Shown here: positions 17,431 to 26,295 of the stretch, piece after piece
How positions within the stretch are numbered: position 1 is the stretch's first letter
How the letters are laid out: the number at the start of each line of letters is the position of its first letter
DNA from: Caldifarciminota bacterium
Lineage (GTDB): Bacteria; Hydrothermota; UBA3072
Assembly: GCA_023131835.1 (NCBI GenBank)
Contig: JAGLZA010000084.1
Location: 1 to 46,538, forward strand
Reading direction: 5' to 3'
DNA: 46,538 bases
Program-made: the position numbers and the translations under genes
Notes under the pieces: generated by a model
The model's input: the letters and a program-made list of their open reading frames with translations, nothing else
Told to the model about the DNA's origin: nothing
Databases searched by the model: none

Positions 17431-18354
17431 CTAATGCATTCTCTCCAGAAATGCCTTTATATTCCTCATAAAAACATCCTTTCCAGCCCATCCTATCGGG
17501 GTTTGCTTAAAGATTTGTTCAAATTGCTCATCCTTTATCCCTCTCAACCATTTAATATCAGGGTTTATAAGCCAATCCATCCCGATAAAATCATCTATCT
17601 TCGTCACCTCTATATCCTCGTTAAATGGACATACATCCTGACAGATATCACATCCAAATATATATGGATTATCCGCAAGAGGAAACCAATCCGGTAATTC
17701 TCCATGATTTTCCACGGTAAGATAAGCAGTGCAACGAGTAGAATCAAGCCGATAGGGTGATATTAAAGCCTCATTTGGACATGTGGTTAGACACAAATGA
17801 CAATCTCCACAACGATCAATTAATGGAGGATCTGGTTCTAATTCAATATCCAACAGAAGTTCTCCAAGAAAAACCCAGGAACCGAACCTTTCTGTTATAA
17901 GAAGGGTGTTTTTACCTGTCCATCCAAGACCTGCCCTTTCTGCTAATTCCTTCTCTAATAGGGGACCTGTGTCTGTATAGTATTTTGCCCTTTTTGCTTT
18001 TGTTTGAGAAAGAGAAAACTCGGATAGGTTTTTTAGCATTTCACTCAAAACATAATGATAATCTCTACCCATTGCGTAACGAGATATGCACACCTCCCCT
18101 TCTCTGGGGTCAGGGAATAAACCCTGATAATAATTCAAACCTACTACAACTACACTCTTTGCCCACTGAAAGTTCTCTTGAGGATCCAATCTCTTACCTG
18201 CTGTCTTCTTAAGGTAATACATATCCGCATTCATCCCTTTCTTTAGATAATCCATATATTCTTCCTGATACACAGAAGGAGAAAGATTGGTTACCCCCAC
18301 AAGGTCAAAACCGATCTCTCTTGCTTTTTCCTTGATAATCCCTTTAGTATCCAT
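17431..18354 (-). CDS. queG: Epoxyqueuosine reductase
   Basis: A cobalamin- and Fe-S-dependent enzyme that reduces epoxyqueuosine to queuosine in tRNA. Seen: GFDLVGVTNL start, the active-site region YYTDTGPLLEKELAERAGLG, GWTGKNTLLI, and two 4Fe-4S clusters (CGDCHLCLTTCP, CDICQDVCP). At 307 residues the protein lacks the C-terminal HEAT-like extension of the longer QueG forms, which is common. No other queuosine gene is in the window. Divergent from the tRNA-Leu gene. Confidence 0.95.
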   Translation of the reverse strand: MDTKGIIKEKAREIGFDLVGVTNLSPSVYQEEYMDYLKKGMNADMYYLKKTAGKRLDPQENFQWAKSVVVVGLNYYQGLFPDPREGEVCISRYAMGRDYHYVLSEMLKNLSEFSLSQTKAKRAKYYTDTGPLLEKELAERAGLGWTGKNTLLITERFGSWVFLGELLLDIELEPDPPLIDRCGDCHLCLTTCPNEALISPYRLDSTRCTAYLTVENHGELPDWFPLADNPYIFGCDICQDVCPFNEDIEVTKIDDFIGMDWLINPDIKWLRGIKDEQFEQIFKQTPIGWAGKDVFMRNIKAFLERMH

Positions 18355-18419
18355 AAATCTCTTTTAATGCGAGGGACAAGCCCCGCACTACTTCTATACA
18401 AAAGTATTTCTAACACCAC

Positions 18420-18447
18420 TTGACAGTAAGGAATCATTAGATATTAT
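18420..18447 (+). promoter_or_regulatory. tRNA-Leu promoter
   Basis: TTGACA (18420-18425), a 16-base spacer and TATTAT (18442-18447), 10 bases before the mature tRNA 5' end. Confidence 0.7.
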
Positions 18448-18457
18448 TTAATCTAAA

Positions 18458-18541
18458 GCGGAAGTGGCGGAACTGGTAGACGCGCTGGGTTCAGGGTCCA
18501 GTGGCTTTAGAGCCGTAGGGGTTCAAATCCCCTCTTCCGCA
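18458..18541 (+). tRNA. tRNA-Leu (anticodon CAG)
   Basis: Acceptor stem GCGGAAG pairs with CTTCCGC (18534-18540), discriminator A at 18541. D-arm GGCGG AACTGGTAGA, anticodon stem CTGGG / TCCAG around TTCAGGG (anticodon CAG), a long variable arm TGGCTTTAGAGCC typical of class II Leu, and T-arm GGGGTTCAAATCCCC. CCA is not encoded. The convergent amidohydrolase gene ends only 3 bases downstream. Confidence 0.95.
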
Positions 18542-18544
18542 TAG

Positions 18545-19702
18545 TTATTTGTCAATCCGCTCAACAATATTCCCATTTACAATCGTAAGCACGCACTTCC
18601 CTTCTATTGTAAAAGGATCTCCATCAAAAACAGCTATATCTGCATCCTTACCTTCTTGTAATGAACCTATCCTATCCGCGACTCCACAGATCTTCGCTGC
18701 ATTGATTGTTACAGCCTTAAGCCCTTCCTCCCAGGGTAAGCCCTCTCTTATGGAATAGCCAACCATAAGCGGCAGAGAATTAACAGGTAGAACAGGAGCA
18801 TCTGTCATTATCGCAAAGAGTATTCCCCTCTCATAAAGAACTTTAGGCGTCTTAAACGTAATCTCCTTTAATTCCACCTTGACCCTTGCCGAAAGGGAAG
18901 GTCCTACAACAACGGAAATTCCCTTCTTGGCTATATAGTCAGCGATGAGGTGAGATTCAGTTCCATGTTCAATAACCAGATCTATGTCAAATTCATCCTT
19001 TATTCTAATAAAAGTGATAATATCATCAGCACGATGCGCATGCCCTCTGATAGGAATTTCCTTTTTTAACACCTTGATTAAAGCCTCTGATTTTGCATCG
19101 AATTCAACCTCGTTATTATCATCCTTTGGTTTTTCTTTCTTCCTGAGATAATCCTTTGCCTTCATCAGAGATTCCCTGAGGAGAGCGGCGTTAGCCATCC
19201 TTGTTGATGGAGCCTTCTTTTGTCCACTGTATACCATTTTGGGATTCTCTCCCATAGCCATCTTCATCCCTGCTGGATCTCGAACAATCCTCTCATCTAT
19301 TATCAAGGACCCGGCGGTTTTAAGAACAATATTCTGTCCCCCTATAATATTACCACTACCCGGTCCAGTTAAAAGTGCTGTTATCCCGGCAGATGTAGCA
19401 TCCTTAAAAGCAAGATCTGCAGGGTTTATTGCATCAATAGCTCTTAGATTAGGGGTTATTGGATCAGTCATCTCGTTACCATCAGCGCCTGGCTCACCAA
19501 CTGCTTCCTCATATATGCCAACATGTGTATGAGCGTCTATGAGGCCTGGTGTTACTATCTTACCCGATACATCAATTATCTCGGCATCACGCATCTCAAT
19601 ATTGGGAGCAATCTGGAGTATCTTTCCATTATCAATAAGGATATCGCATTCCTTCCTGACCTCTTCTGGTGTGTGCACTTTTCCACTCTTTAGCAATAAC
19701 AT
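18545..19702 (-). CDS. Amidohydrolase (imidazolonepropionase-like)
   Basis: A 385-residue metal-dependent hydrolase with a TIM-barrel fold. Metal ligands seen: DAHTHVG (HxH), GHAHRADD, EHGTESH and the catalytic Asp in MTDAP. The C-terminal beta-sandwich closes with DADIAVFDGDP. The N-terminal strand domain is complete. AAAGGAG precedes the ATG. The substrate is not readable; relatives cleave cyclic amides or isoaspartyl and Xaa-Pro dipeptides. Follows the cyclophilin gene by 20 bases, so probably co-transcribed. Confidence 0.88.
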   Translation of the reverse strand: MLLLKSGKVHTPEEVRKECDILIDNGKILQIAPNIEMRDAEIIDVSGKIVTPGLIDAHTHVGIYEEAVGEPGADGNEMTDPITPNLRAIDAINPADLAFKDATSAGITALLTGPGSGNIIGGQNIVLKTAGSLIIDERIVRDPAGMKMAMGENPKMVYSGQKKAPSTRMANAALLRESLMKAKDYLRKKEKPKDDNNEVEFDAKSEALIKVLKKEIPIRGHAHRADDIITFIRIKDEFDIDLVIEHGTESHLIADYIAKKGISVVVGPSLSARVKVELKEITFKTPKVLYERGILFAIMTDAPVLPVNSLPLMVGYSIREGLPWEEGLKAVTINAAKICGVADRIGSLQEGKDADIAVFDGDPFTIEGKCVLTIVNGNIVERIDK

Positions 19703-19722
19703 AATCTACTCCTTTTTTAACC

Positions 19723-20295
19723 TTATTGTTTACCCTTCATATAAACCTTACTCATTACAACATCATTTATTGGTCTATCGTTTTTATCCGTCTCTACCTC
19801 AGCAATCTTGTTGACCACTTCCATCCCCTTAATAACCTGTCCTACAATAGTATATTTTCCATCAAGGAATTTCAATGTATCCAGGCAGATGTAAAACTGC
19901 GAGCCATTCTGATCCGGTCTTGCCTTTGCCATGGCAACCGTTCCAATAAAATGACGCAGATCTTTCGAGAATTCATCCTTGATGTAGTAACCAGGTCCTC
20001 CACGTCCATCATTGGATGGATCCTCATCCTTTGTGTTTGGATCCCCACCCTGGATTACGAATCCAGGTACAACACGATGGAAGGTAGTGCCATTATAGAA
20101 CCCCTTACCTACTAACTTCATTATATTTTCTACATTAAGAGGAGCATAATCATCAAATAGAGCAAATTCAATCACTCCACAATCGGTTTTGATTACAACG
20201 ATATCATGTTCCCCTTTAGCACACTTCATCTGACAGATCCCAAGAACGGACAGAAATAATGCTAACAATATCAATACACTGCTTCTTCTACCCAT
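19723..20295 (-). CDS. Exported cyclophilin-type peptidyl-prolyl isomerase
   Basis: Start set at the ATG at 20295 because AAAGGAGG lies at the right distance before it; the upstream ATG at 20325 has none and would put a non-hydrophobic leader in front of the signal. Residues 1-20 are a signal peptide (VLILLALFLSVLG) with a Cys at its end, so it may be a lipoprotein, though the box is atypical. The cyclophilin core shows FHRVVPGFVIQGGDP, NGSQFYI and FLDGKYTIVG. It should assist folding in the periplasm. Co-oriented with the amidohydrolase. Confidence 0.9.
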   Translation of the reverse strand: MGRRSSVLILLALFLSVLGICQMKCAKGEHDIVVIKTDCGVIEFALFDDYAPLNVENIMKLVGKGFYNGTTFHRVVPGFVIQGGDPNTKDEDPSNDGRGGPGYYIKDEFSKDLRHFIGTVAMAKARPDQNGSQFYICLDTLKFLDGKYTIVGQVIKGMEVVNKIAEVETDKNDRPINDVVMSKVYMKGKQ

Positions 20296-20327
20296 AAAAC
20301 CTCCTTTTTTTTGAAAACACTTCAATC

Positions 20328-20356
20328 AGTATACTACATAACCATATTCCTGTCAA
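20328..20356 (-). promoter_or_regulatory. Promoter of cyclophilin-amidohydrolase unit
   Basis: On the minus strand: TTGACA (20356-20351), a 17-base spacer and TATACT (20333-20328). Ideal spacing with one -10 mismatch. Confidence 0.75.
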
Positions 20357-20646
20357 CTATTACCTTTACCTCTCTACCCCCCTTTTTTTAACCACAGAGA
20401 GCACAGAGATAGTCGCTTCGCTCCAATGCAAATTGCAAAGTGCAAAATTCCTCTCCACCCATCCATTTTTAACCGCAGATTAACGCAGATGAACACGGAA
20501 GAAAGTTTAATTAATCTGATTTTCTAAAGCCAAAATCCTAATCCCTAAATCCCAAATTACCCCTTGAACCCTTGGACATTTCTTTTTATTCCTTTGCGGT
20601 CTTTGCGAGTTTGAGAAAAAATAGGGTAAAGGATGTGGTGAGCACT
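20357..20646. repeat. Repeat-filled gap downstream of the che operon
   Basis: No gene or hairpin terminator seen. Contains the 'agatagtcgcttcgctccaa' unit (20407-20426) and a ~110-base unit (20466-20577) matching 8520-8615, with 'gaaagtttaattaatctgat' and 'cccttgaaccctt'. Confidence 0.65.
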
Positions 20647-23600
20647 CTAATACCTCCACCTCATATTAAAGAAAAGCCGGGTTTGGCCTGAGAAGTTATT
20701 CTCTGCAACTATAGATCCCCACCGACCAAGTCGGTATTCTGCCTGTATTTCAGATAAACCATAGGTGGACATATTGGTCCTTGCTTTAACAAACAAACTC
20801 CTCGTTATATACTTTCCAAGCACAAATTCATAGTGTCCGCTCTCCTCCTCCATCTGCATCACATCGATTCCCAATTCTTCCTTGAATCTCCTGCTAAATG
20901 TTTGTCTTATCCAGTAGTTAAAAGCTGTCTCGGCTACAGATTCCTCAATTGCTTTAAGAGATGAGAGATCTTCCCATGATAGGTTGAGATTCAGAAGAGC
21001 CATTATGTCTGTGATTGGCCGTGGAGGTTTTGAATAGAGGTCGAACTCTGGCATCCTCATAGTTCCAAACACGCCCAGAAACACTGTATCTGTAGAGTTG
21101 ATAATGGTCTTTGCTTTAATATCAATGTCTGGATTTAGCTCAGGAATATTCCTGAATTTAAACTCGCCTTTAACTACATCGAATGAGCGATAGAGATAAT
21201 AAAAATTTCCCTGTTTTACCGACAGATTTCCTGTGAGAAACAAAGGTCCAGCATCATACTTCACACCAATCTCTCCTATCAATTCCATATCAGCCATATC
21301 ATTTCGTAACCACACATTGCCAGATAAAGCATCAATACTGATGTCAAGATAAAGATTGGAAGGTCTGGCTCCCCCCTCCTCTTTTCTACTGAATGGAACC
21401 ATAATCGTTGCTCCATCGAGAACAATTCCTCCCTCTATCCCAACTCCCTTCTCATCCTTACTAATCGTTAGATCCCCATCAATTATAGCATTTACATATT
21501 GCCAATTTATTGGGGTATCTTTCATCTTAACCTTCACACTATATCCTTTTTCTCCTATATTAAACACCCCTTTAGCATCAATGAGTCCTTCCTCCAGGAA
21601 AATCTTAGACGCCTTTAAGAACGCTTTATCTCCCTCGCATTGAATATCAGCAGATAAACTCTCTATCTCAATACCCTGTTTCACGAGCAAGAGATTCCCT
21701 TTTACTACCTTGACCCTCCCAAATACCAGCGGGGCACTAAAACTACCCTTTATCATTAAATCACCATTTACAACAACATTCTTTGCATCCAGATACTCAT
21801 ATAGAGGATATAATATCCAGTTGCCCGCTTCATTTAATGCTACTTTCATATCCAAAGAAGTTTTTTCAAAGTCAACAGAACCACTGAATCGTGAGGATAT
21901 TTCTCCCTCAAATAACCTGATTTCTTTTAATAAAAGACTTTTTTCTTGATATTCAATATCAAAACTCAATGAGTCACCAATTTTCATCCCCATCCATTTA
22001 AATAGACCATCTCCTTTGAATGTAACCAGAGGGGAAGCTGAATCACCTTTAAGGATAATCGAACCATTAAGCAAACCGGAAAGGGCTTCAGGTAAAGTAT
22101 AAAAACTTTTAATAAGGCTAAGTTTAACCCTGCTAATACCTACCCTTCCGGCAAGTCCTTTCTCATTCTTTTTCAGCCACATCCTGACTTCCTCGTGTTT
22201 GCCCCCTTCAAATCTTACTTCTCCCGTTCTAAAACCACCATCCCATACAATAAAAAAGGGTGCTTTTAGCAGTAATCCTCCACTGGCATGAGTAAGTTTT
22301 AAATCTTTCACTAGAAGGCTATCATTCCTGTAGAATAGACTATATTCCAATCTTTTATCGCCCATTTTGAATAAACCATCTAAGGTATAATCTTTCTCTG
22401 TACCTTTCAATTTCCCCTCTCCCAACCCAAATATATTCCTTGCATTGAAACAAATATCCTGAAGAACATAGGTTATCTCTCCCGGAAATCCATCTCTACT
22501 CTGGGAAAGGGATATAGTTCCATTTACCAATCTAAAAAAGAAGGGTCCATACCGAAGACTATCCATAGAAAAAACTCCATATACCCTGTCCCTCACATTT
22601 AAATCAATGGAGAAAATCCCTCCCCCCTCAATTCCGAAATATTTAAGAAGAGGAGATATCTCTAAATTATCTATAAGAAAATCCCCTGTTATCAAGGTAT
22701 CATATTCCCCTTTAAATGATATCTTTCCACCATTAAAATACCCTGTGATGTGGTCAAAGAATAATCTATTTCCTCTTTTCTCAACCTTTAGATCAAGATC
22801 GCTTATATGCATATCCATCAAAATTCCACTGATAGAGGATTCTATCAGAACATTATCATTTCCATCATAAGTGAAATCAACTATTCCATTCAATTTCGAA
22901 TCAGGCAAGACTTCCTTAAACGCCTTCATATTCAGATTCCTCAAATGAAAGATACCTCTGATTCCATCACGAATCATCAGGTGGCCACCGAAACTGTTTC
23001 CCTCTATCCGGACAGAATCTCCGGTCCCCCAAAAAGAAAGGGGATTAATGTTTATCTCCTCAAGAAGTATGATCCCACTTTTTCCTTTAAAGTGCCAGAT
23101 TGAATCACGAACAAAAAGAAATTCGATTTTACCTTCTCCTTCAATATCCCATAATGGGGTCAAATCCTCAAGATACAGTATCCCTTCCCCTTCAATCCTT
23201 TCCTCAAAATTTCCAGTTATTCTTACCACCGATTTCCCCACCCTCAATGTTGATATCTCAATTCCGGTCATGCTCTTTGTTATATTTAACCTTCCGTTAT
23301 GCATATTAAAATCAAAACTATCCTTAAAAACACCTCCCATTTTGAATATATCAAGGACGATTTCTTCTCCTGTAGAAAACAACCTACCTTCCCCAGACAA
23401 CAATAATTCCTTCCCATTCCATTCAATACTACCGTTTGTAACAGAAAAACTCTCAATGAAGAAGAGCCCTGGAATCTTTTTTTCCCCTCCTTCTGTGGAA
23501 GAGGACAAAATCAGATTAAATCGCGGAGAGTTAAGAGAAACACTCTGTATCCTTCGCCTCAGAATTCCGATTGGGGTATAGAGAATTTCTGCATCTTTGA

Positions 23601-23811
23601 GAGAACCAATCTCCTTAATGACAAGAGAATCTACCTTTAATGAAGAGAGAATGCTCCATTCAATATCTCCTACACTGCTTCCTGGTGGGAGAACTGCTAT
23701 CAACCTTCCTTTCAACCATTCCTCTGCTTTTTGATGAATAAAACCAGACGATAAATGAAGGACTATGACAAGGATGACTAAAAAAGCCAGGATACCTATT
23801 CGTTTCCTCAT
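20647..23811 (-). CDS. TamB/AsmA-like translocation and assembly protein (DUF490)
   Basis: 1054 residues. One N-terminal membrane anchor (about 5-24), then a long run of alternating beta-strands of the AsmA/TamB bridge type (about 35-900), and a C-terminal DUF490 end: DIKAKTIINSTDTVFLGVFG, PRPITDIMALL, FNYWIRQTFSRRFKEELGID, ending RLFFNMRWRY. Known relatives span the periplasm and help outer-membrane insertion or lipid transport with a BamA/TamA partner. No such partner is in the window. Its start overlaps the upstream Roadblock gene by 4 bases, making it the last gene of the chemosensory operon, an unusual setting. It could instead be a diverged YhdP/AsmA-type lipid bridge. Confidence 0.85.
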   Translation of the reverse strand: MRKRIGILAFLVILVIVLHLSSGFIHQKAEEWLKGRLIAVLPPGSSVGDIEWSILSSLKVDSLVIKEIGSLKDAEILYTPIGILRRRIQSVSLNSPRFNLILSSSTEGGEKKIPGLFFIESFSVTNGSIEWNGKELLLSGEGRLFSTGEEIVLDIFKMGGVFKDSFDFNMHNGRLNITKSMTGIEISTLRVGKSVVRITGNFEERIEGEGILYLEDLTPLWDIEGEGKIEFLFVRDSIWHFKGKSGIILLEEININPLSFWGTGDSVRIEGNSFGGHLMIRDGIRGIFHLRNLNMKAFKEVLPDSKLNGIVDFTYDGNDNVLIESSISGILMDMHISDLDLKVEKRGNRLFFDHITGYFNGGKISFKGEYDTLITGDFLIDNLEISPLLKYFGIEGGGIFSIDLNVRDRVYGVFSMDSLRYGPFFFRLVNGTISLSQSRDGFPGEITYVLQDICFNARNIFGLGEGKLKGTEKDYTLDGLFKMGDKRLEYSLFYRNDSLLVKDLKLTHASGGLLLKAPFFIVWDGGFRTGEVRFEGGKHEEVRMWLKKNEKGLAGRVGISRVKLSLIKSFYTLPEALSGLLNGSIILKGDSASPLVTFKGDGLFKWMGMKIGDSLSFDIEYQEKSLLLKEIRLFEGEISSRFSGSVDFEKTSLDMKVALNEAGNWILYPLYEYLDAKNVVVNGDLMIKGSFSAPLVFGRVKVVKGNLLLVKQGIEIESLSADIQCEGDKAFLKASKIFLEEGLIDAKGVFNIGEKGYSVKVKMKDTPINWQYVNAIIDGDLTISKDEKGVGIEGGIVLDGATIMVPFSRKEEGGARPSNLYLDISIDALSGNVWLRNDMADMELIGEIGVKYDAGPLFLTGNLSVKQGNFYYLYRSFDVVKGEFKFRNIPELNPDIDIKAKTIINSTDTVFLGVFGTMRMPEFDLYSKPPRPITDIMALLNLNLSWEDLSSLKAIEESVAETAFNYWIRQTFSRRFKEELGIDVMQMEEESGHYEFVLGKYITRSLFVKARTNMSTYGLSEIQAEYRLGRWGSIVAENNFSGQTRLFFNMRWRY

Positions 23812-24287
23812 TTCTCAAACAACCTATCTAATGTGGACTCTTCGAGTTTATCTTCCCCTTCTTTCTCCCTGCGCTCAATCCTTACTACCTTTGGCTGTTT
23901 GAAAATACTATTTATCTTGTCCACAAATTTATCACCAAATAGCCTTACAGTTCCAAGAAGTGTAGGCTCCTTAAAAAACACAACGAGGATAAAAAGAGGA
24001 GTTACATCCTGGTAGAATAGCCTCCAATCTTCTCCTCTAATGTAGAATTGCTCAAAATTTTTCTCATCAATAAGTTTAGCCAACTCTCTGGTAGCATTAA
24101 AAATTCCGGTAACTAAAGCAGTCAAAGAAAATATCTTCTCTCCAAAATTAAAACCTCTATGGTCCAAAACCCCTCCACTCTTGGTAGCGAATACAACGTG
24201 ATGAGCATTGGTCTCCTCTATAAAGTGCTCAAGGAAGTTCCCAATCTCGTTCTGCATATTCTCCGACAATATTATATGCTCAGTCAC
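23808..24287 (-). CDS. Roadblock/LC7-domain protein (third of cluster)
   Basis: 159 residues with a Roadblock/LC7 fold: N-terminal helix, then HHVVFATKSGGVLDHRGF, a helix carrying FSLTALVTGIFNATRELA, and strands FYIRGEDWRLFYQDVTPLFI. A charged C-terminal tail of about 35 residues follows. In the family, MglB-type proteins regulate small Ras-like GTPases such as MglA. No GTPase gene is in the window. The start abuts the preceding gene's stop and the end overlaps the TamB-like gene by 4 bases. Function here is inferred only from context. Confidence 0.75.
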   Translation of the reverse strand: MTEHIILSENMQNEIGNFLEHFIEETNAHHVVFATKSGGVLDHRGFNFGEKIFSLTALVTGIFNATRELAKLIDEKNFEQFYIRGEDWRLFYQDVTPLFILVVFFKEPTLLGTVRLFGDKFVDKINSIFKQPKVVRIERREKEGEDKLEESTLDRLFEK

Positions 24288-24623
24288 CTATATTAATTTA
24301 GCCAATAACTTTGCTCCTCGACGTAGCCTCAACCTTACTTCTCCTGTATCAGCATTGGGCTCTGTAAGAAGCACCAGAATAAAATCCTTTCTGACTGTCA
24401 TAAAAATATTTCCATTGTTTGCCAGTGCAGAGATAGTGAAGTCAGTGGGAATCTTCATTTGCCCTTCTATCTCCTTTGTTATCTCAGCAATCAGGGCCGA
24501 AACTAATGTATCATCAATCCCCCCATCCCCAAGAAAATCAATAAGTTCCCCCTCTCTATCAGTAATTATACACCCTGATACTCCCCCGGTTGAGAGTAAA
24601 TCCTTCATTATTTCTTTCATCAA
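24288..24623 (-). CDS. Roadblock/LC7-domain protein (second of cluster)
   Basis: A compact 111-residue Roadblock/LC7 protein: GGVSGCIITDREGELID, then LIAEITKEIEGQMKI, NNGNIFMTVRKDFILVLLT, and a basic tail. This is the minimal MglB-like fold without extensions. It overlaps the upstream TPR-Roadblock gene by 4 bases (ATGA) and abuts the next gene, so all three Roadblock genes should be translated in linked fashion and may form heterodimers, which is inference. Confidence 0.75.
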   Translation of the reverse strand: MMKEIMKDLLSTGGVSGCIITDREGELIDFLGDGGIDDTLVSALIAEITKEIEGQMKIPTDFTISALANNGNIFMTVRKDFILVLLTEPNADTGEVRLRLRRGAKLLAKLI

Positions 24624-25285
24624 TCCTCTCCTAAAATATTTACAATCTTCTTAAAAACCTTTCTAATCTCATTCCCCTTACTGGCATAGAGAGTTCCTTT
24701 CTTATATAGTATAATAAGTCTAAGAGAAGATGTTCCAAACACCAATATGTTTCCTCCAGGCAATTCAAGAAAAATATTCCTTAAGTCACCCATACTAAGT
24801 TCTATAAAAGTATCTTCTATCTTTTTATATATAGAAGAGATTACAACTCCGGTATCATCCTCATTAAGGGGTAACTTTAACTCCGCCAGTATTGGAGATC
24901 CAACCTCGTCAACGAGTATAATCCCCAAAATACCCTGGATTTTTAATAGTGTATCCATTTCTCTTTTTAATAGATCGTCCAGCGATACAGTTTCTTCTTC
25001 TTCTTTTTTTACCCCAATGGACTCAAACATATTTTGCAAGTTCTTATTCCTAGGATCGATCCGCTCTGCCTTACTCAACACCTCTAATGCCATATCTGTG
25101 TTGCCCTCTTCTATATAGATACTTCCAAGTTGAAGATAAGGCTCTATCACACCCTTGTTTTGTTTTATGGCTGTTTCAAGTAGTCCTTTTGCTTCCTTAA
25201 TTAAACCGTTCTCTATATATAGATCCGCAAGGGAAATGAGAACTTCCACTGAACTAGCATCACTTCGAAGACCATCTTGATTCAT
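24620..25285 (-). CDS. TPR plus Roadblock/LC7 fusion protein
   Basis: 221 residues. The first 90 hold two TPR units (SLADLYIENGLIKEAKGLLE, LQLGSIYIEEGNTDMALEVL). After a short Glu-rich linker, residues about 105-221 form a Roadblock domain: LLKIQGILGIILVDEVGSPI, then GGNILVFGTSSLRLIILY. The fusion places a protein-interaction module on an MglB-like fold. Overlaps of 4 bases on both sides with the DUF4388 gene and the next Roadblock gene show tight operon structure. Confidence 0.75.
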   Translation of the reverse strand: MNQDGLRSDASSVEVLISLADLYIENGLIKEAKGLLETAIKQNKGVIEPYLQLGSIYIEEGNTDMALEVLSKAERIDPRNKNLQNMFESIGVKKEEEETVSLDDLLKREMDTLLKIQGILGIILVDEVGSPILAELKLPLNEDDTGVVISSIYKKIEDTFIELSMGDLRNIFLELPGGNILVFGTSSLRLIILYKKGTLYASKGNEIRKVFKKIVNILGED

Positions 25286-26295
25286 ATAAACACCTCTCGA
25301 TTTGAAATTCTCTTTTGTAACTCTTTGACCATTTCAAGATTCTCTCCTATCTCCTTTTTTCGCTCATTATCATCAGATAAAAGAATAAATACATTCCATT
25401 CAGCTATAGCTTCACTATATTTACCAATAGCAAGATAATAGTATCCTAATTCATAAATTATCCTCGGATCATTTGGATACATCCCCTTCAAAGATCGAAG
25501 TACCTTGAGCCCTTCTTCATACTGTCCCTTTTTCCATCTTCGAGAAGTCTCTTTTATCTTGATATCCACTTCCTTTTCTATACCCTCCTTTCCTTGTATG
25601 AAATCATCTATCTCTATCCTTTTCTCGGTAATGATTCCCGTCATAATCATTCCATAAAGCGATTTCAGAACAGCAAAATCCTCACCAATTTCCGAAATAA
25701 GGTCAGCAATAGTTCGTTGTCCGTTTAAAAGAGATAAGATCTTCCATTCCATTGGATCGAGATTGATTGTATCTTTTTCGCTTATATCAGAAGAAACCTC
25801 CAGAATTATATCACGAGAAGAGATAGTCTCCTTCATCTTCGATATTTCATCCATCCTTCTTGCAGCTTCCATAATTATATTTTCAATCCTCATCTCAAGA
25901 TCCAGAGATTCTGGAATATCAAAATCGACTTCCTGAAAACTGAAATATCCTGCCGTGATAGAAAAGAGAGAGTATATCACCTCCTCAGCAACCTGCTTGA
26001 AAAACACACTGAAGGTATTGGGAGTCATTAATCTTTTTTCAAGGATATAATCTATTAATTCATCTCCCTTTATAGAGGCAACATCACTCTCTTCCATAAG
26101 ATCCCGTTTACAAAACTCTCTCTTAAGTCTATTTGTAATATCAATATAAGAAAGACAACCTTTCTGAAAGTAAAGGATGTATTTCTTACCGGATACATTA
26201 TCATTTAAATCTAATATCCCACGTTTATCAGTAAGTGATATCAACTGAAATAAATCAAAAAGTCCCAAATCCTCAATGGGTGCTTCAATAGGCAT
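25282..26295 (-). CDS. DUF4388 (PATAN-type) protein with C-terminal TPR
   Basis: 337 residues. The first ~140 match the DUF4388/PATAN type: GLFDLFQLISLTDKRGIL, then YILYFQKGCLSYIDI, and GDELIDYILEKRLMT. The domain occurs in two-component and gliding or pili-control proteins of delta-proteobacteria and Thermus. Residues about 180-235 look like a winged-helix-like module (WKILSLLNGQRTIADLISEI). The last 80 hold one or two TPR units. Start overlaps the TPR gene's stop by 1 base (TAATG). Likely an adaptor or output partner of the chemosensory array, which is inference. Confidence 0.75.
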   Translation of the reverse strand: MPIEAPIEDLGLFDLFQLISLTDKRGILDLNDNVSGKKYILYFQKGCLSYIDITNRLKREFCKRDLMEESDVASIKGDELIDYILEKRLMTPNTFSVFFKQVAEEVIYSLFSITAGYFSFQEVDFDIPESLDLEMRIENIIMEAARRMDEISKMKETISSRDIILEVSSDISEKDTINLDPMEWKILSLLNGQRTIADLISEIGEDFAVLKSLYGMIMTGIITEKRIEIDDFIQGKEGIEKEVDIKIKETSRRWKKGQYEEGLKVLRSLKGMYPNDPRIIYELGYYYLAIGKYSEAIAEWNVFILLSDDNERKKEIGENLEMVKELQKRISNREVFI

